Below are positions 38,968-48,034 of a stretch of 64,000 nucleotides of DNA, in pieces. The DNA is taken from assembly GCF_002980495.1 (NCBI RefSeq), contig NZ_PVBR01000004.1, positions 1-64,000 on the forward strand, given 5' to 3'. Below the pieces are notes generated by a model. That model saw only the letters and a program-made list of their open reading frames with translations, was not told the origin of the DNA and searched no databases. This DNA is from Phyllobacterium phragmitis. GTDB taxonomy: Bacteria; Pseudomonadota; Alphaproteobacteria; Rhizobiales; Rhizobiaceae. Made by a program: the position numbers and the translations under genes. Position 1 is the stretch's first letter; each line of letters starts with the position of its first letter.

Positions 38968-39932
38968 CAGGCATGAACAACGACAAGGGGCGGATTCTCC
39001 TGTCGGTCACGGATTGGGAGCCGGAAAACTGGCGCGCGGCCTTCGCCAAGGTAGCGCCCGACCGTCCCGTGGTGCTTGCACCGGATCATCCCGGCGACGA
39101 GACCATCCACTATGCGCTGGTCTGGAAGCAGAAGCCGGGCTCGCTCGCCAACCTGCCCAATCTCAAGGCGATCTTCTCGCTCGGCGCCGGCGTCGACCAT
39201 ATCTTCCACGATCCGCATATTCCCGACGTGCCGATCGTCCGCATCGTCTCGGACGATCTGTCGATGCGGATGAGCGAGTATGTCGTCTGGCAGGTGCTGG
39301 ATCACCATCGGCTGGGGCCGCGCTACCGCAGGCAGCAGCAGAACCGCATCTGGCTTGAGGACCGCCGCCAGCCCGCCGCCAACGAGGTCACGGTCGGCAT
39401 ACTGGGCCTCGGCGTCCTCGGGCGCGATGCGGCGGAAAAGCTTCTGGCGCTCGGCTTCCGCGTCACCGGCTGGAGCCGGCGGCCGCACCAGATGGATGGC
39501 GTCGAAACTTTCCACGGCAGGCAAGGCCTGGGCGATTTTCTCGCCGGCGCCGACATCCTCGTCTGCCTCCTGCCTTTGACGCAGGAGACGAAGGGCATTC
39601 TTTCCATGTCGATGTTTGCCCGGCTGAAGCAGGAAGGACCGCTCGGCGCGCCGGTCCTGATCAATGCCGGACGCGGCGGCTTGCAGAACGAGGCCGATAT
39701 TCTGGCCGCACTCGACCGGGGGCTGTTATCGGCGGCGTCGCTCGACGTCTTCGAAAAGGAACCGCTGCCGGCCGACAGCCCGCTCTGGTCGCATCCGAAG
39801 GTGACGGTAACGCCGCACGCGGCGGCAAGCTCCGCACCCGGCGCGCTGGTGCCGCTGATCCTGCAGCAGATCGAAGCCCATGAACGCGGCGAGCCTTTGA
39901 CCAATCTGGTGGATCGCAGCGCGCAGTATTGA
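38964..39932 (+). CDS. ghrA: Glyoxylate/hydroxypyruvate reductase A-like dehydrogenase
   Basis: NAD(P)H-dependent D-2-hydroxyacid dehydrogenase, 322 residues, expected to reduce glyoxylate or hydroxypyruvate. It has the nucleotide-binding GILGLGVLGRDAAEKL motif and the catalytic triad: Arg in LINAGRGGLQNE, Glu in FEKEPLP, His in TPHAAA. It is read from the same message as yejF (ATGA overlap); the link to peptide uptake is unclear. A palindromic element follows. Confidence 0.88.
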   Translation: MTGMNNDKGRILLSVTDWEPENWRAAFAKVAPDRPVVLAPDHPGDETIHYALVWKQKPGSLANLPNLKAIFSLGAGVDHIFHDPHIPDVPIVRIVSDDLSMRMSEYVVWQVLDHHRLGPRYRRQQQNRIWLEDRRQPAANEVTVGILGLGVLGRDAAEKLLALGFRVTGWSRRPHQMDGVETFHGRQGLGDFLAGADILVCLLPLTQETKGILSMSMFARLKQEGPLGAPVLINAGRGGLQNEADILAALDRGLLSAASLDVFEKEPLPADSPLWSHPKVTVTPHAAASSAPGALVPLILQQIEAHERGEPLTNLVDRSAQY

Positions 39933-39951
39933 GGCGTTGGCGGGACTTTCT

Positions 39952-40128
39952 CACCCCCCTCTGACTTGCCAGCCATCTCCCCTCAAGGGGGGAGATCAGG
40001 CCTTCATAGCGCTCGCCACCAATCGCAGACGTTGCAGAATGAACATCAAGGGCCATGCCAGCCAATCTCCCTCCTTGAGGGGGAGATGCCCGCCCTTCGA
40101 CAAGCTCAGGAGGGCAGAGGGGGGTGTG
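39952..40128. repeat. Palindromic element after ghrA, related to the one before cmk
   Basis: Inverted arms at 39952-40000 and 40062-40128 share the CACCCCCCTCTG...CATCTCCCC plan of the 14370-14532 copy. The right arm carries a 15-20 bp insert around CCTTCGACAAGCTCAGGA (about 40094-40112) not seen in the other copy; that motif is itself a common bacterial repeat. No coding capacity. Confidence 0.82.
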
Positions 40129-40143
40129 CAACACTCAACGCTT

Positions 40144-40575
40144 TTAAACCGCTTCAGTCATCATGCGTCCATCCGCATCGATCGACAGCATGCGCCCCTC
40201 GAAGCCCGCAAATTCCGCCTTGTCCAGTTGCAGCGCCGGAGGAACTTCATGACCCATTTCACGCGCCACGATCAGGCCGAGCAGCAGAATGGCGTCGGGC
40301 TCGTGGAGGATGATCGCCGCCGGTGCGAGCCCGGCATGGACGAGTTCGAGGAGCACGGCGGCTGCCGATGAGGAGCCGATCGTGCCCGGCAGGCAGAGAA
40401 TGCGGCCGCGGATCGACACGCCGTGCTCGGGATGGCGAACGTCGGCGATCAATCCGGTCTGCGGATTGACCCCGCCCCAAAAGCTGATCGGCGCCGTCAG
40501 CACCAATGCTTCGGCGCACGCTGGGGCTCCTGGCACAAGGATAGATGCCTGCAAGGCCGTCTTCGCCGCCATCAT
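40144..40575 (-). CDS. Aconitase X small (swivelling) subunit, DUF126
   Basis: Partner of the large subunit encoded just upstream. The 143-residue product has the DUF126 pattern LTAPISFWGGVNPQTGLIAD, GRILCLPGTIGSSSAAAVLLEL and a C-terminal beta domain. Two-subunit aconitase X enzymes characterised in bacteria dehydrate cis-3-hydroxy-L-proline. The ATG at 40575 overlaps the large-subunit stop (ATGATG), so translation is coupled. A longer upstream frame is a shadow of the large-subunit gene. Confidence 0.88.
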   Translation of the reverse strand: MMAAKTALQASILVPGAPACAEALVLTAPISFWGGVNPQTGLIADVRHPEHGVSIRGRILCLPGTIGSSSAAAVLLELVHAGLAPAAIILHEPDAILLLGLIVAREMGHEVPPALQLDKAEFAGFEGRMLSIDADGRMMTEAV

Positions 40576-41831
40576 GCCGCAGCTTTCATGAAGACCGGAC
40601 GCCCGGCGGCGGCGCTTTCCATGCATTCGGCGAGCGAGCCGTAGATGACGCCGTAGCCGGTGTTGCCGGGTGCGTAATGGGCGAATTTGCCTGAGTTGGT
40701 CATCAGCACGGCACCCGGCTTTTCCGGCAGGATCGGCGTGACCACGACGCAGGTATCGGCGACGATGATCACGCCGCAATCCTCGAGCTTGCGTCGCCGT
40801 CCGCCCTCTTCCAGAACATTCAGCACGTGGCGGCCGGTGCAGGCATAGAGCGGAACGCGGAGATGGCGGCCGGCGATCAGCGTTTCCAGCCGGTCGAACT
40901 CGGCGATCGAGAGATGCGGGCTGCCGATAGCGACGGCGTCGATGGCGGAGACGTCCCCAACCGTCGAGAGCCTGCGGCGTGTCTCCTCCAGCATGTCCCG
41001 AGTGACATGAATGATTGCTTCGGGCTCGCACCCGTGGAGCGCGGTGGCGAGATCCGGCGCTTCCGGCGTCACGCCGGCAACGTGGAAGAGGCCGACCGCG
41101 CCTGACGAAGCCGAGGCAGCACCAAAGGCCTTCAGCATATCCTCATCCGGATGGACTGCCGCGCCGGCGACGACTCCCACCGCATCACCGACCGAGCGGC
41201 CATAGAGATTGCCGAGGATGGGCCATGCCACCTCGGAGGCGAGAAAGGCATGGTTGATGCCTGAAATATCGAAGACGATTCTCGCGCGGCGATTTTCCGC
41301 CCGGTGCAGGCCATAGTCGGGGGCCCTGCCCGCTATGGCGCAGGCGATATCGAGAAAATCGCCGTAGCGGTTGGTGCGCGCACCAAGCACCGAATTGCAG
41401 AACACCACGGCATTGGACTCGCCCCATGCCACGTCGCTGCCTTTGGCCGGACGATGGCCTGCCTGATAGGGCGCGCAGGTCCAGCTCGGCTCGCATCCAA
41501 GCCTGCGATAGGCATCCATCATGCGCCGCGCCATGCCGCGCTCGTGGTTGCCAAGACGGTTCTTCGAACAGCCGGTCAGATCGATGGAGCCGACATTGAG
41601 TGTCGCGCGGACGCGGACGCTCGCGCCACCCTCCACCAGCTTTTCAGCAAAGAGCGTGCCGCTGTCGCCATGGTAGAGCGCGCCATCGATATGCGCCGAG
41701 GCGATGGGCAGAAGCCTTGGCGCCCCCATCAGCCGGGCGGTCTCGGCGACGATGCGCATCGCCATCGCCGCGCCTTCGCCCATACTGCCGGAGGCGATGG
41801 CCCGCTCTTCGTCAATGAGCGTCAGCGCCAT
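40572..41831 (-). CDS. Aconitase X catalytic (large) subunit, DUF521
   Basis: The 419-residue product has the DUF521 segments ASAHIDGALYHGDSGTLFAEK, GCSKNRLGNHERG and WGESNAVVFCNSVLGARTNR, with cysteines able to bind an iron-sulphur cluster. Bacterial members act as cis-3-hydroxy-L-proline dehydratases; archaeal relatives act on mevalonate 5-phosphate. Proline catabolism is the likelier role here, but no hydroxyproline transporter or reductase is next to it. Starts at 41831 behind AGGGGA, 13 bp after moeB. Confidence 0.85.
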   Translation of the reverse strand: MALTLIDEERAIASGSMGEGAAMAMRIVAETARLMGAPRLLPIASAHIDGALYHGDSGTLFAEKLVEGGASVRVRATLNVGSIDLTGCSKNRLGNHERGMARRMMDAYRRLGCEPSWTCAPYQAGHRPAKGSDVAWGESNAVVFCNSVLGARTNRYGDFLDIACAIAGRAPDYGLHRAENRRARIVFDISGINHAFLASEVAWPILGNLYGRSVGDAVGVVAGAAVHPDEDMLKAFGAASASSGAVGLFHVAGVTPEAPDLATALHGCEPEAIIHVTRDMLEETRRRLSTVGDVSAIDAVAIGSPHLSIAEFDRLETLIAGRHLRVPLYACTGRHVLNVLEEGGRRRKLEDCGVIIVADTCVVVTPILPEKPGAVLMTNSGKFAHYAPGNTGYGVIYGSLAECMESAAAGRPVFMKAAA

Positions 41832-41844
41832 GGGCGATTCCCCT

Positions 41845-42618
41845 TCATGGCTTTGTGCGGGCGCTATAGCGGATGGTCTCGAAACGGGCGGCGAGCGCAT
41901 CATAAAGCAGGAGCCGGCCGACGAGCGGCTCTCCGATGCCGGTGATGAGCTTGATGACTTCCATCGCCTGCAAGGTGCCGAGGACGCCGGGCAGCACGCC
42001 GAGAACGCCCGCTTCGGCGCAGGACGGCACCATGCCGGGCGGCGGCGGGCTGGGAAAGAGGTCGCGATAGGAGGGGTTGGGCTTGCCGTCCCCGTCCGCC
42101 TCGAAGGGCTTCAGCACCGTCAGCGTTCCATCGAAGCGCCCGATAGCGGCCGTCACCAAGGGCCTCCCGGCTGCCGCCGACGCATCGGCCACGGCGTAGC
42201 GCGTCTCGAAATTATCCGAGCCGTCGGCAATGACGTCATAATTGGCGATCAGCGCTTCGGCATTGGCCGCATCGAGCCGCATTACATGGGTCTCGACCTT
42301 CACATGCGGATTGATGCGGGCAAGGCTGCGCGCAGCGCTCTGCGTCTTGGGCTCGCCCACACTATCGGTGTCGTGGATCACCTGGCGCTGCAAATTGGAA
42401 AGCGCAACGCTGTCGTCATCGATGATGCCGAGCGTGCCGACGCCCGCAGCCGCCAGATAGTGCAGCACCGGCGCCCCCAGACCGCCGGCGCCGATTACGA
42501 GCACGCGGGCGCGTTTCAGCTTCTGCTGCCCCGGCCCGCCGATCTCCGGCAGCACGATATGGCGTGCATAGCGTTCCAGCTCGGGGCCGGACAATATGGT
42601 CTCATCATGATGGCTCAT
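41845..42618 (-). CDS. moeB: MoeB/ThiF/HesA-family adenylyltransferase
   Basis: E1-like enzyme that adenylates the C-terminus of a small sulphur-carrier protein (MoaD or ThiS). The 257-residue product has the Rossmann motif VLVIGAGGLGAPVLHYLAAAG, the DDDSVALSNLQRQ segment and ADGSDNFETRYAVADA. A cysteine in PSCAEAGVLGVLPG is in the usual place. The CxxC zinc pairs of E. coli MoeB are not seen. It lies 43 bp after recF. The ATG at 42618 gives the family start; upstream codons are shadow of recF. Confidence 0.9.
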   Translation of the reverse strand: MSHHDETILSGPELERYARHIVLPEIGGPGQQKLKRARVLVIGAGGLGAPVLHYLAAAGVGTLGIIDDDSVALSNLQRQVIHDTDSVGEPKTQSAARSLARINPHVKVETHVMRLDAANAEALIANYDVIADGSDNFETRYAVADASAAAGRPLVTAAIGRFDGTLTVLKPFEADGDGKPNPSYRDLFPSPPPPGMVPSCAEAGVLGVLPGVLGTLQAMEVIKLITGIGEPLVGRLLLYDALAARFETIRYSARTKP

Positions 42619-42661
42619 GGGACGGACAATAAGACGCTGCTTGATGAAAGTCAGCCGGAAT

Positions 42662-43831
42662 TCACGCAGTTTGCAAAAGCGTACCGCCCGAGACCGTGAA
42701 GAATTGCGCACGGTCACCGAGGGCGTCGAACAGCGAACGATCGGTTCCGGTCATGAAGGATTGGCCGCCGAGATCGTCGATGATGCCGAAAAGTGCGGCG
42801 CGGCGACCCTCGTCGAGATGGGCGGCGATCTCATCGAGGAGCAGGATCGGGGCCATGCCCGACAATTCACCGGTCAACCTGGCATGGGCGAGAATGAGCC
42901 CGATCAGCAGCGCCTTCTGCTCGCCTGTCGAGCAAAGGGCAGCCGGCATCGCCTTCGGCCGATGGTGGACCATGAGGTCGGTGCGGTGCGGACCATCGAG
43001 CGTACGCCCCGCCGCCCGGTCGCGCGGCCGCCCGTCGCGCAGGGTGCGGCGGAAATCCTCTTCGAGATCGACCGCAGCCTCTATCGCGATGCGCTGCTCC
43101 AGCGCGCCTTCCAGGAAGCATTCCGACTTGGGAAAGGGTCCCTCCTGCGGCAGGCGTTCGATCATGGCGGTGATGAGCTGCATCATCTCGGCGCGCGCGG
43201 CGGCAATCGCTGCGCCGAGTTCCGCCATCTGCGCCTCTATCGCATCGAGCCATTGCACATCGCTGCGCTCCTCGGCCAGCAGCCGATTGCGGCTGCGCAT
43301 CGCCTTTTCGTAATCGAGTACGCGCTTGCCGTGGGAGGTATCGATGGCGAGCACCATGCGGTCGAGAAATCGCCGTCTGTCTCCAGCGGCCCCGGTGAAC
43401 AGCCCATCCATGGCCGGCACCACCCAGATGATCCGGGAATATTCGAGAAGCGCGTCGCTCGCCGTTGCCTGCACCCCGTTGATGCGGACCTTGCGCGCGG
43501 TTTCGCCGATGGCGTTTCCGGCGAGCCCGGTACCGATCTCGACCTCGCCATAACCGGCGTTTTCCAGCGTCGCATGGATGGCAAAACCGTCGGGCGCACC
43601 ATTCATGGTCACGTCGGGATAGGTGGCGCGGCGCAGCCCTCGCCCGGGCGAAAGGAAAGAGACGGCTTCGAGAAGATTGGTCTTGCCCGATCCGTTCTCG
43701 CCGGTCAAAACCACATGGTTTGGCGAAAGGGCCAGCGAAAGGCTCGGATAATTGCGGAAATGCGCAAGACGCAGCCGCCGGACCGCTACCCGGTCCGGGC
43801 GGCTTTTATCTGCATCGTTCGTGTCGGTCAC
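42662..43831 (-). CDS. recF: DNA replication and repair protein RecF
   Basis: SMC-like ATPase that directs RecR to gaps at stalled forks. The 389-residue product has Walker A GENGSGKTN (residues 44-52), the signature-like LCSTGEQKALLIGLILAHA and Walker B ILLLDEIAAHLD. It starts 16 bp after dnaN, in the dnaN-recF order common in bacteria. Confidence 0.95.
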   Translation of the reverse strand: MTDTNDADKSRPDRVAVRRLRLAHFRNYPSLSLALSPNHVVLTGENGSGKTNLLEAVSFLSPGRGLRRATYPDVTMNGAPDGFAIHATLENAGYGEVEIGTGLAGNAIGETARKVRINGVQATASDALLEYSRIIWVVPAMDGLFTGAAGDRRRFLDRMVLAIDTSHGKRVLDYEKAMRSRNRLLAEERSDVQWLDAIEAQMAELGAAIAAARAEMMQLITAMIERLPQEGPFPKSECFLEGALEQRIAIEAAVDLEEDFRRTLRDGRPRDRAAGRTLDGPHRTDLMVHHRPKAMPAALCSTGEQKALLIGLILAHARLTGELSGMAPILLLDEIAAHLDEGRRAALFGIIDDLGGQSFMTGTDRSLFDALGDRAQFFTVSGGTLLQTA

Positions 43832-43847
43832 CTCGGTTTCGCGCGCG

Positions 43848-44966
43848 TCAAACGCGCATCGGCATCAGCACGTAAAGCGCGTTCTCGTCACCCGTATCGC
43901 GCACCAGCGTCGGCGATCCGGCGTCGGCCAGCATAAAGATCGCATCGCTGCCGGAGAGTTGTCCGGTGATATCCAGGAGATATTTCGAATTGAAACCGAT
44001 CTCGATCGGATCGGCATCGTAATCGGCGGGCAGTTCGTCGGTGGCGCTGCCGGAATCCGGATTGTTGACGGTGAGCGTCAGCTGGCCATCGGCGATGGCA
44101 AGCTTCACCGCCCGCCCGCGCTCGCTCGAAATGGTCGAGACGCGGTCGACGGCCGAGGCAAAGCTCTGCCGGTCGATGGTGAGCTTCTTGTCGTTGCCCG
44201 ACGGAATGACGCGCTGGTAATCCGGGAACGTGCCGTCGATCAGCTTCGAGGTCAGAATGACGGAACCGATGGTGAAGCGGATCTTGGCCTCTGAAAGCTC
44301 GACCGTGACAACGACATCGGGATCGTCCACCAGCTTCTGCAATTCGGCGACGGTCTTGCGCGGGATGATGATGCCGGGCATCCCCTCGCAGCCGGCGGGC
44401 GCATCGAGCTCGGCGCGCGCCAGGCGGTGACCGTCGGTCGCCACGGCACGCAGCTTCAGCGCACCATTGTTCTCGATGGCATGCAGATAGATGCCGTTCA
44501 GATAATAACGGGTCTCTTCCGTGGAAATGGCGAACTGCGTACGGTCGATCAGCCGCTTCAGCGCGCTCGCCTCCAGCCGGAAGGTATGCGTGAAGGCGCC
44601 GGCGGTCAGTTCGGGGAAATCCGATTGCGGCAGGCATTGCAGCCGGAAGTTCGAGCGGCCCGACGCGACGGCAAGCGAATTGCCATCCGGGTTGGTGGCA
44701 AGCAGCACTTCAGCGCCATCGGGCAGCTTGCGCACGATATCATAGAGCAGATGGGCCGGCACCGTGGTCGCCCCGGCCTGTTCGATCATCGCCGCGGTCG
44801 CTTCGGTTATCTCCAGGTCGAGATCGGTTGCCTTCAACTCAAGGCTGGCGCCATCGGCCTGAAGCAGCACGTTCGACAAAATGGGTATGGTGTTGCGCCG
44901 CTCGACGACGCGGTGAACGTGATTGAGTGATTTCAAGAGATTGGAACGTTCGAGAGTGACACGCAT
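43848..44966 (-). CDS. dnaN: DNA polymerase III beta subunit (sliding clamp)
   Basis: Ring-forming processivity clamp, 372 residues with three repeated domains. It has the start MRVTLERSNLLKSLNHVHRV, the VATDGHRLA motif and the C-terminal LMPMRV peptide typical of beta clamps. The ATG at 44966 is the family start; a frame opening at 45029 only adds non-homologous residues. Downstream of dnaA, upstream of recF. Confidence 0.97.
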   Translation of the reverse strand: MRVTLERSNLLKSLNHVHRVVERRNTIPILSNVLLQADGASLELKATDLDLEITEATAAMIEQAGATTVPAHLLYDIVRKLPDGAEVLLATNPDGNSLAVASGRSNFRLQCLPQSDFPELTAGAFTHTFRLEASALKRLIDRTQFAISTEETRYYLNGIYLHAIENNGALKLRAVATDGHRLARAELDAPAGCEGMPGIIIPRKTVAELQKLVDDPDVVVTVELSEAKIRFTIGSVILTSKLIDGTFPDYQRVIPSGNDKKLTIDRQSFASAVDRVSTISSERGRAVKLAIADGQLTLTVNNPDSGSATDELPADYDADPIEIGFNSKYLLDITGQLSGSDAIFMLADAGSPTLVRDTGDENALYVLMPMRV

Positions 44967-45166
44967 GATAGACCGGACTCGCTGACTTCTGACCGGACAA
45001 GGTGGGCACATCGGCCCGCCTGGCCGCAACGGGGCGAGAACTCACCCCAAGGGGATGTAAAGTGGCAGATATCGAGGCTCAAAAGCAAGTCCGTGAAAGG
45101 CTAGCAACCTCACGCGGACCGGCTTTCTGTTGATAACGCTGCTCTAGGATAGCCCTGAGGACGGGA
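44967..45166. promoter_or_regulatory. dnaA-dnaN intergenic region with one DnaA-box-like site
   Basis: TGTTGATAA (45128-45136) differs from a DnaA box (TGTGGATAA) by one base. The region probably holds a dnaN promoter. No terminator hairpin was seen after dnaA. Confidence 0.4.
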
Positions 45167-46633
45167 TCAGGCCGCCTGATCGTTGATGAGCCGTTTCAGG
45201 AGTTCCAACTCCTGCGCCAGCTTCTGGTCGGCGCCGACCAGATCCTCGATCTTGCGGACCGCGTGCAGAACCGTGGTGTGATCGCGACCACCGAAGCGGC
45301 GGCCGATTTCCGGCAGCGAACGGGGGGTCAGCATCTTGGCGAGATACATCGCCACCTGGCGCGGCTTGACGATGGTGCGCGTGCGGCGATTGGACAGAAG
45401 GTCCTGCTTGGAAACATTGTAGTGGCGCGCGACGATGCGCTGGATTTCCTCGATGCGGATGCGCTTCGGCTCGCCGGCGCGCATGAGATGGCCGAGCAGC
45501 TCATCGACCCGGTCGATGGAGAGATTGGGCTCGAAGGACTGGCGGAACAGCAACTGGTTGAACGCGCCTTCCAGTTCGCGGCCGCTGCCGGTGACGGCCT
45601 GCGCCACATGCACGAGGATTTCAGCCGGAATATCGAGACTGTGATCCTCGACCTGGGCGGCGGCGAGGCGACGCTTGAGGATTTCGAGACGCATCTCATA
45701 ATCCGGCGGCGCGATTTCCAGCGCGACGCCGCCCTGGAGCCGCGAGCGCACCCGCACATCGAGCGATTCCAGCTCGGACGGGGCGCGGTCGGCGGCGACG
45801 ACGACCTGCTTGGCGCTGTCGAGAAGCGTGTTGAGGAGATGACAGAACTCGTGCTGGATCGACTTGCCCTGCAGGAACTGCATGTCGTCGATGATGAGCA
45901 GGTCGATGTCGCGCAGCTGCTCCTTGAAGGAGAGCGCATTGTTGTCACGGATCGCGGTGGCGAAGCGCCACATGAAATATTCCGCCGTGAGATAGACGAC
46001 ACGCGCCTTTTCGTGGCGTTTCAGCGCGGCGGCGGCGATCGCCTGCAGCATATGGGTCTTTCCCAGACCAACGGAAGCGTGGATGAACAGCGGGTTGAAC
46101 CGCACGGCGCTGGAGCCCGCCTCGGCGATGGTGCGGGCGGCGGCGAGAACGACACGGTTGGACGCTCCGTCGACGAAGCTCTCGAACGTATAGCGCGGAT
46201 CGAGCGGCGAACCGAAAACCGCGCTCTGGCCCGCACCTTCGGCAAGCGTCATCGCCCTGTGTCTATCACCGCTCGTCTGACCGACGGGAAAGGCGACCTT
46301 TTCACGGACGGGCGCACGCGTTTCGACGGTCTCGCCCGCTGCCGGCAAAAGGGGCACCCGGACGACGCGGCTGACGCTGCGCACGACGACTTCCACCTTC
46401 AGGATCTGGGCATTTTCTTCCTGCCAGAGCTGCGTCAGGAGTTCGGAATAATGATTGGTGATCCATGACCGCAGAAAGGCCGTGGGCACGGAAAGACGAA
46501 CAACGCTCTTGGATATCTCGTCAAGTTTCAGGCGACCGAACCAGCTGGAGTAGATTTCGCTGCCGACACGCGCTTTCAGCTTGCTCGTCAATCGTTCAAA
46601 TGCCGCTTCGCCGGAGTTGACGGTCGAATCCAT
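45167..46633 (-). CDS. dnaA: Chromosomal replication initiator protein DnaA
   Basis: ATP-dependent initiator that binds DnaA boxes and opens the origin. The 488-residue product has domain I ([20 protein letters not shown]), a variable domain II, an AAA+ domain III with Walker [10 protein letters not shown] and Walker [11 protein letters not shown], and domain IV with the DnaA signature [16 protein letters not shown]. The ATG at 46633 has AGAGGGA at good spacing; in-frame ATGs further upstream (to 46747) would add a cysteine- and alanine-rich tail not known in DnaA. Confidence 0.96.
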   Translation of the reverse strand: MDSTVNSGEAAFERLTSKLKARVGSEIYSSWFGRLKLDEISKSVVRLSVPTAFLRSWITNHYSELLTQLWQEENAQILKVEVVVRSVSRVVRVPLLPAAGETVETRAPVREKVAFPVGQTSGDRHRAMTLAEGAGQSAVFGSPLDPRYTFESFVDGASNRVVLAAARTIAEAGSSAVRFNPLFIHASVGLGKTHMLQAIAAAALKRHEKARVVYLTAEYFMWRFATAIRDNNALSFKEQLRDIDLLIIDDMQFLQGKSIQHEFCHLLNTLLDSAKQVVVAADRAPSELESLDVRVRSRLQGGVALEIAPPDYEMRLEILKRRLAAAQVEDHSLDIPAEILVHVAQAVTGSGRELEGAFNQLLFRQSFEPNLSIDRVDELLGHLMRAGEPKRIRIEEIQRIVARHYNVSKQDLLSNRRTRTIVKPRQVAMYLAKMLTPRSLPEIGRRFGGRDHTTVLHAVRKIEDLVGADQKLAQELELLKRLINDQAA

Positions 46634-46921
46634 GTCGTCCCTCTTGCATGCCGAAATCGGAATTGCCGGAATGGCGGCCTTGTACGCCTCGTTGCGCATC
46701 TCTTTGTTCGCCTTGCTGCTCAATATCATTATCGCCTCGCCTGTCATTCTGCTTTCCGGCGCGCCGTTTCAGCGCTTTCTCATTTCCTTGGTCCTTCGAC
46801 CTCGTATCATCCAGCCGATCGGCTGGCATACGACTCACTCTCCTTTCACTCCGCTGCTGATTGCCTGTACGCCGCCGCTCAACAACCACTCAAATCTTCT
46901 TTTGCCGCGCAAACGTTCGTT

Positions 46922-46943
46922 CCGGTAAACAACCGGTAAACAA
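46922..46943. repeat. Exact tandem 11-bp repeat upstream of dnaA
   Basis: CCGGTAAACAA occurs twice head to tail with no spacer, about 290 bp before the dnaA start. The 11-bp period is one DNA turn, so both copies would present the same face to a bound protein. Confidence 0.7.
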
Positions 46944-47318
46944 TTCCTACTCACTAAAACACACTCCGCCTGAGGCCACCGTGTTCTGACAACAGCTCCC
47001 CATTCGCAGACGTTGCCTGCGTCCAAACTGAACTGCGATTTTCTTGCTTGACGTGGACCCGTGGTCCATCCCTCTCGATGAAGGGACATTACAAAACCCG
47101 GGGCGCAGAGGGCAAGTGCGAACGTAACCGTTTTTTAAGTGTTTGCTCCTTTGCGGAGGGTACTCCAATTGGCGGATGGAAATCCTAAATGAGATAAGGT
47201 CTTCGGATTCAATACGTTTTTCGGTGATCTGTTTTGCCGCCTGTCAGCGGCCGCAGGCTGGAAAAAAATTTTAAAAAATCGCTTGACATTCGATGGCTTC
47301 ACGGATTCCTCACCAGCC

Positions 47319-47337
47319 TGTGGATATCTGTGGATAA
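47319..47337. promoter_or_regulatory. Pair of DnaA boxes upstream of dnaA
   Basis: TGTGGATAA (47329-47337) is a perfect consensus DnaA box and TGTGGATAT (47319-47327) differs at its last base. Both have the same orientation and are spaced ten bases apart. They suggest autoregulation of dnaA or a part of an origin. Confidence 0.65.
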
Positions 47338-47481
47338 AGCTCTGTAACTTATTGAAAATATTCGGCAAATTTGAATGCCGACACTTCGGAATATAAATGT
47401 TTTTTACATAATTATAACTTACATATGGATGCGAACGATCCGTCGCGTCAAGCCAAAAATCGGCCAAGCCATTGCGCTAAA

Positions 47482-47513
47482 AATAAAAAACCCGGCTAAT
47501 GATAAGCCGGGTT
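47482..47513 (-). terminator. Rho-independent terminator after rpsT
   Basis: On the minus strand AACCCGGCT and AGCCGGGTT pair and are followed by TTTTTTATTTT. It lies 25 bp past the rpsT stop. Confidence 0.92.
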
Positions 47514-47537
47514 CCGATAAATTCTTGCTTGATGCAA

Positions 47538-47804
47538 TCAGGCGGTCAGCGCCTTGAGGCGCTTTGCAAGGCGTGAAACCTTGCGGGAAGCGGTGTTCTT
47601 GTGAACGACGCCCTTGCTTGCGGCGCGCATCATTTCCGGCTCCGCAGCCCTGAAAGCGGCCTGCGCCGCGGTCTTGTCGCCGCTGGCAACCGCATCGTCG
47701 AACTTGCGCAGGAACGTGCGCACGCGCGAACGGCGGGCCTTGTTGACTTCCGTGCGGGCGACAATCTTGCGCACCGCTTTCTTGGCCGAAGGAGTGTTGG
47801 CCAT
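47538..47804 (-). CDS. rpsT: 30S ribosomal protein S20
   Basis: Primary 16S-rRNA-binding protein, 88 residues. The sequence [20 protein letters not shown], the [12 protein letters not shown] segment and the [20 protein letters not shown] ending are typical. The ATG at 47804 follows AGAGAGG; the frame to 47858 is longer but not homologous. Its position upstream of dnaA on the same strand is conserved among alphaproteobacteria. Confidence 0.97.
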   Translation of the reverse strand: MANTPSAKKAVRKIVARTEVNKARRSRVRTFLRKFDDAVASGDKTAAQAAFRAAEPEMMRAASKGVVHKNTASRKVSRLAKRLKALTA

Positions 47805-48034
47805 GAATGCCTCTCTTTTTCTGTCAGCTATCCGGTCGTTATCGCCGGGCAAAAACAATCAGGGCCGCCCGAAGGGCCGCCAAACCGTGGCGGGCTTATA
47901 GATCAGCTTTCCCTTTGCGTCAATGGATTCCTGGGTATTTCTGGAGGTTTCTCGACAGCACCACAGCATCCACCATCACGTATCGGTTCTTGTGTGAATT
48001 GTGGAGCCCTTCCGGGTCGCACGGAGGATCTCTC

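Larger units (their letters stand above)
46634..47481. promoter_or_regulatory. 0.85-kb upstream region of dnaA with DnaA boxes and AT-rich tracts
   Basis: No gene is supported here; open frames lack start signals. The region contains an exact tandem 11-bp repeat (46922-46943), AT-rich tracts at 47258-47282 and 47385-47430, two DnaA boxes 10 bp apart (47319-47337), and GANTC sites at 47206-47210 and 47304-47308 that could be CcrM methylation sites. It certainly includes the dnaA promoter. Whether it is also the replication origin is uncertain: in several Rhizobiales the origin lies next to hemE instead. Confidence 0.55.

Noticed and set aside
40144-41031. A 295-residue form of the aconitase X small subunit.
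   Set aside because: The first 152 residues are Arg/His-rich shadow of the large-subunit gene; the ATG at 40575 gives the family length.
46581-46928. Open frames on both strands overlapping the dnaA 5' end, one with hydrophobic segments.
   Set aside because: They overlap the start of dnaA in other frames, have no ribosome binding site and resemble no family.
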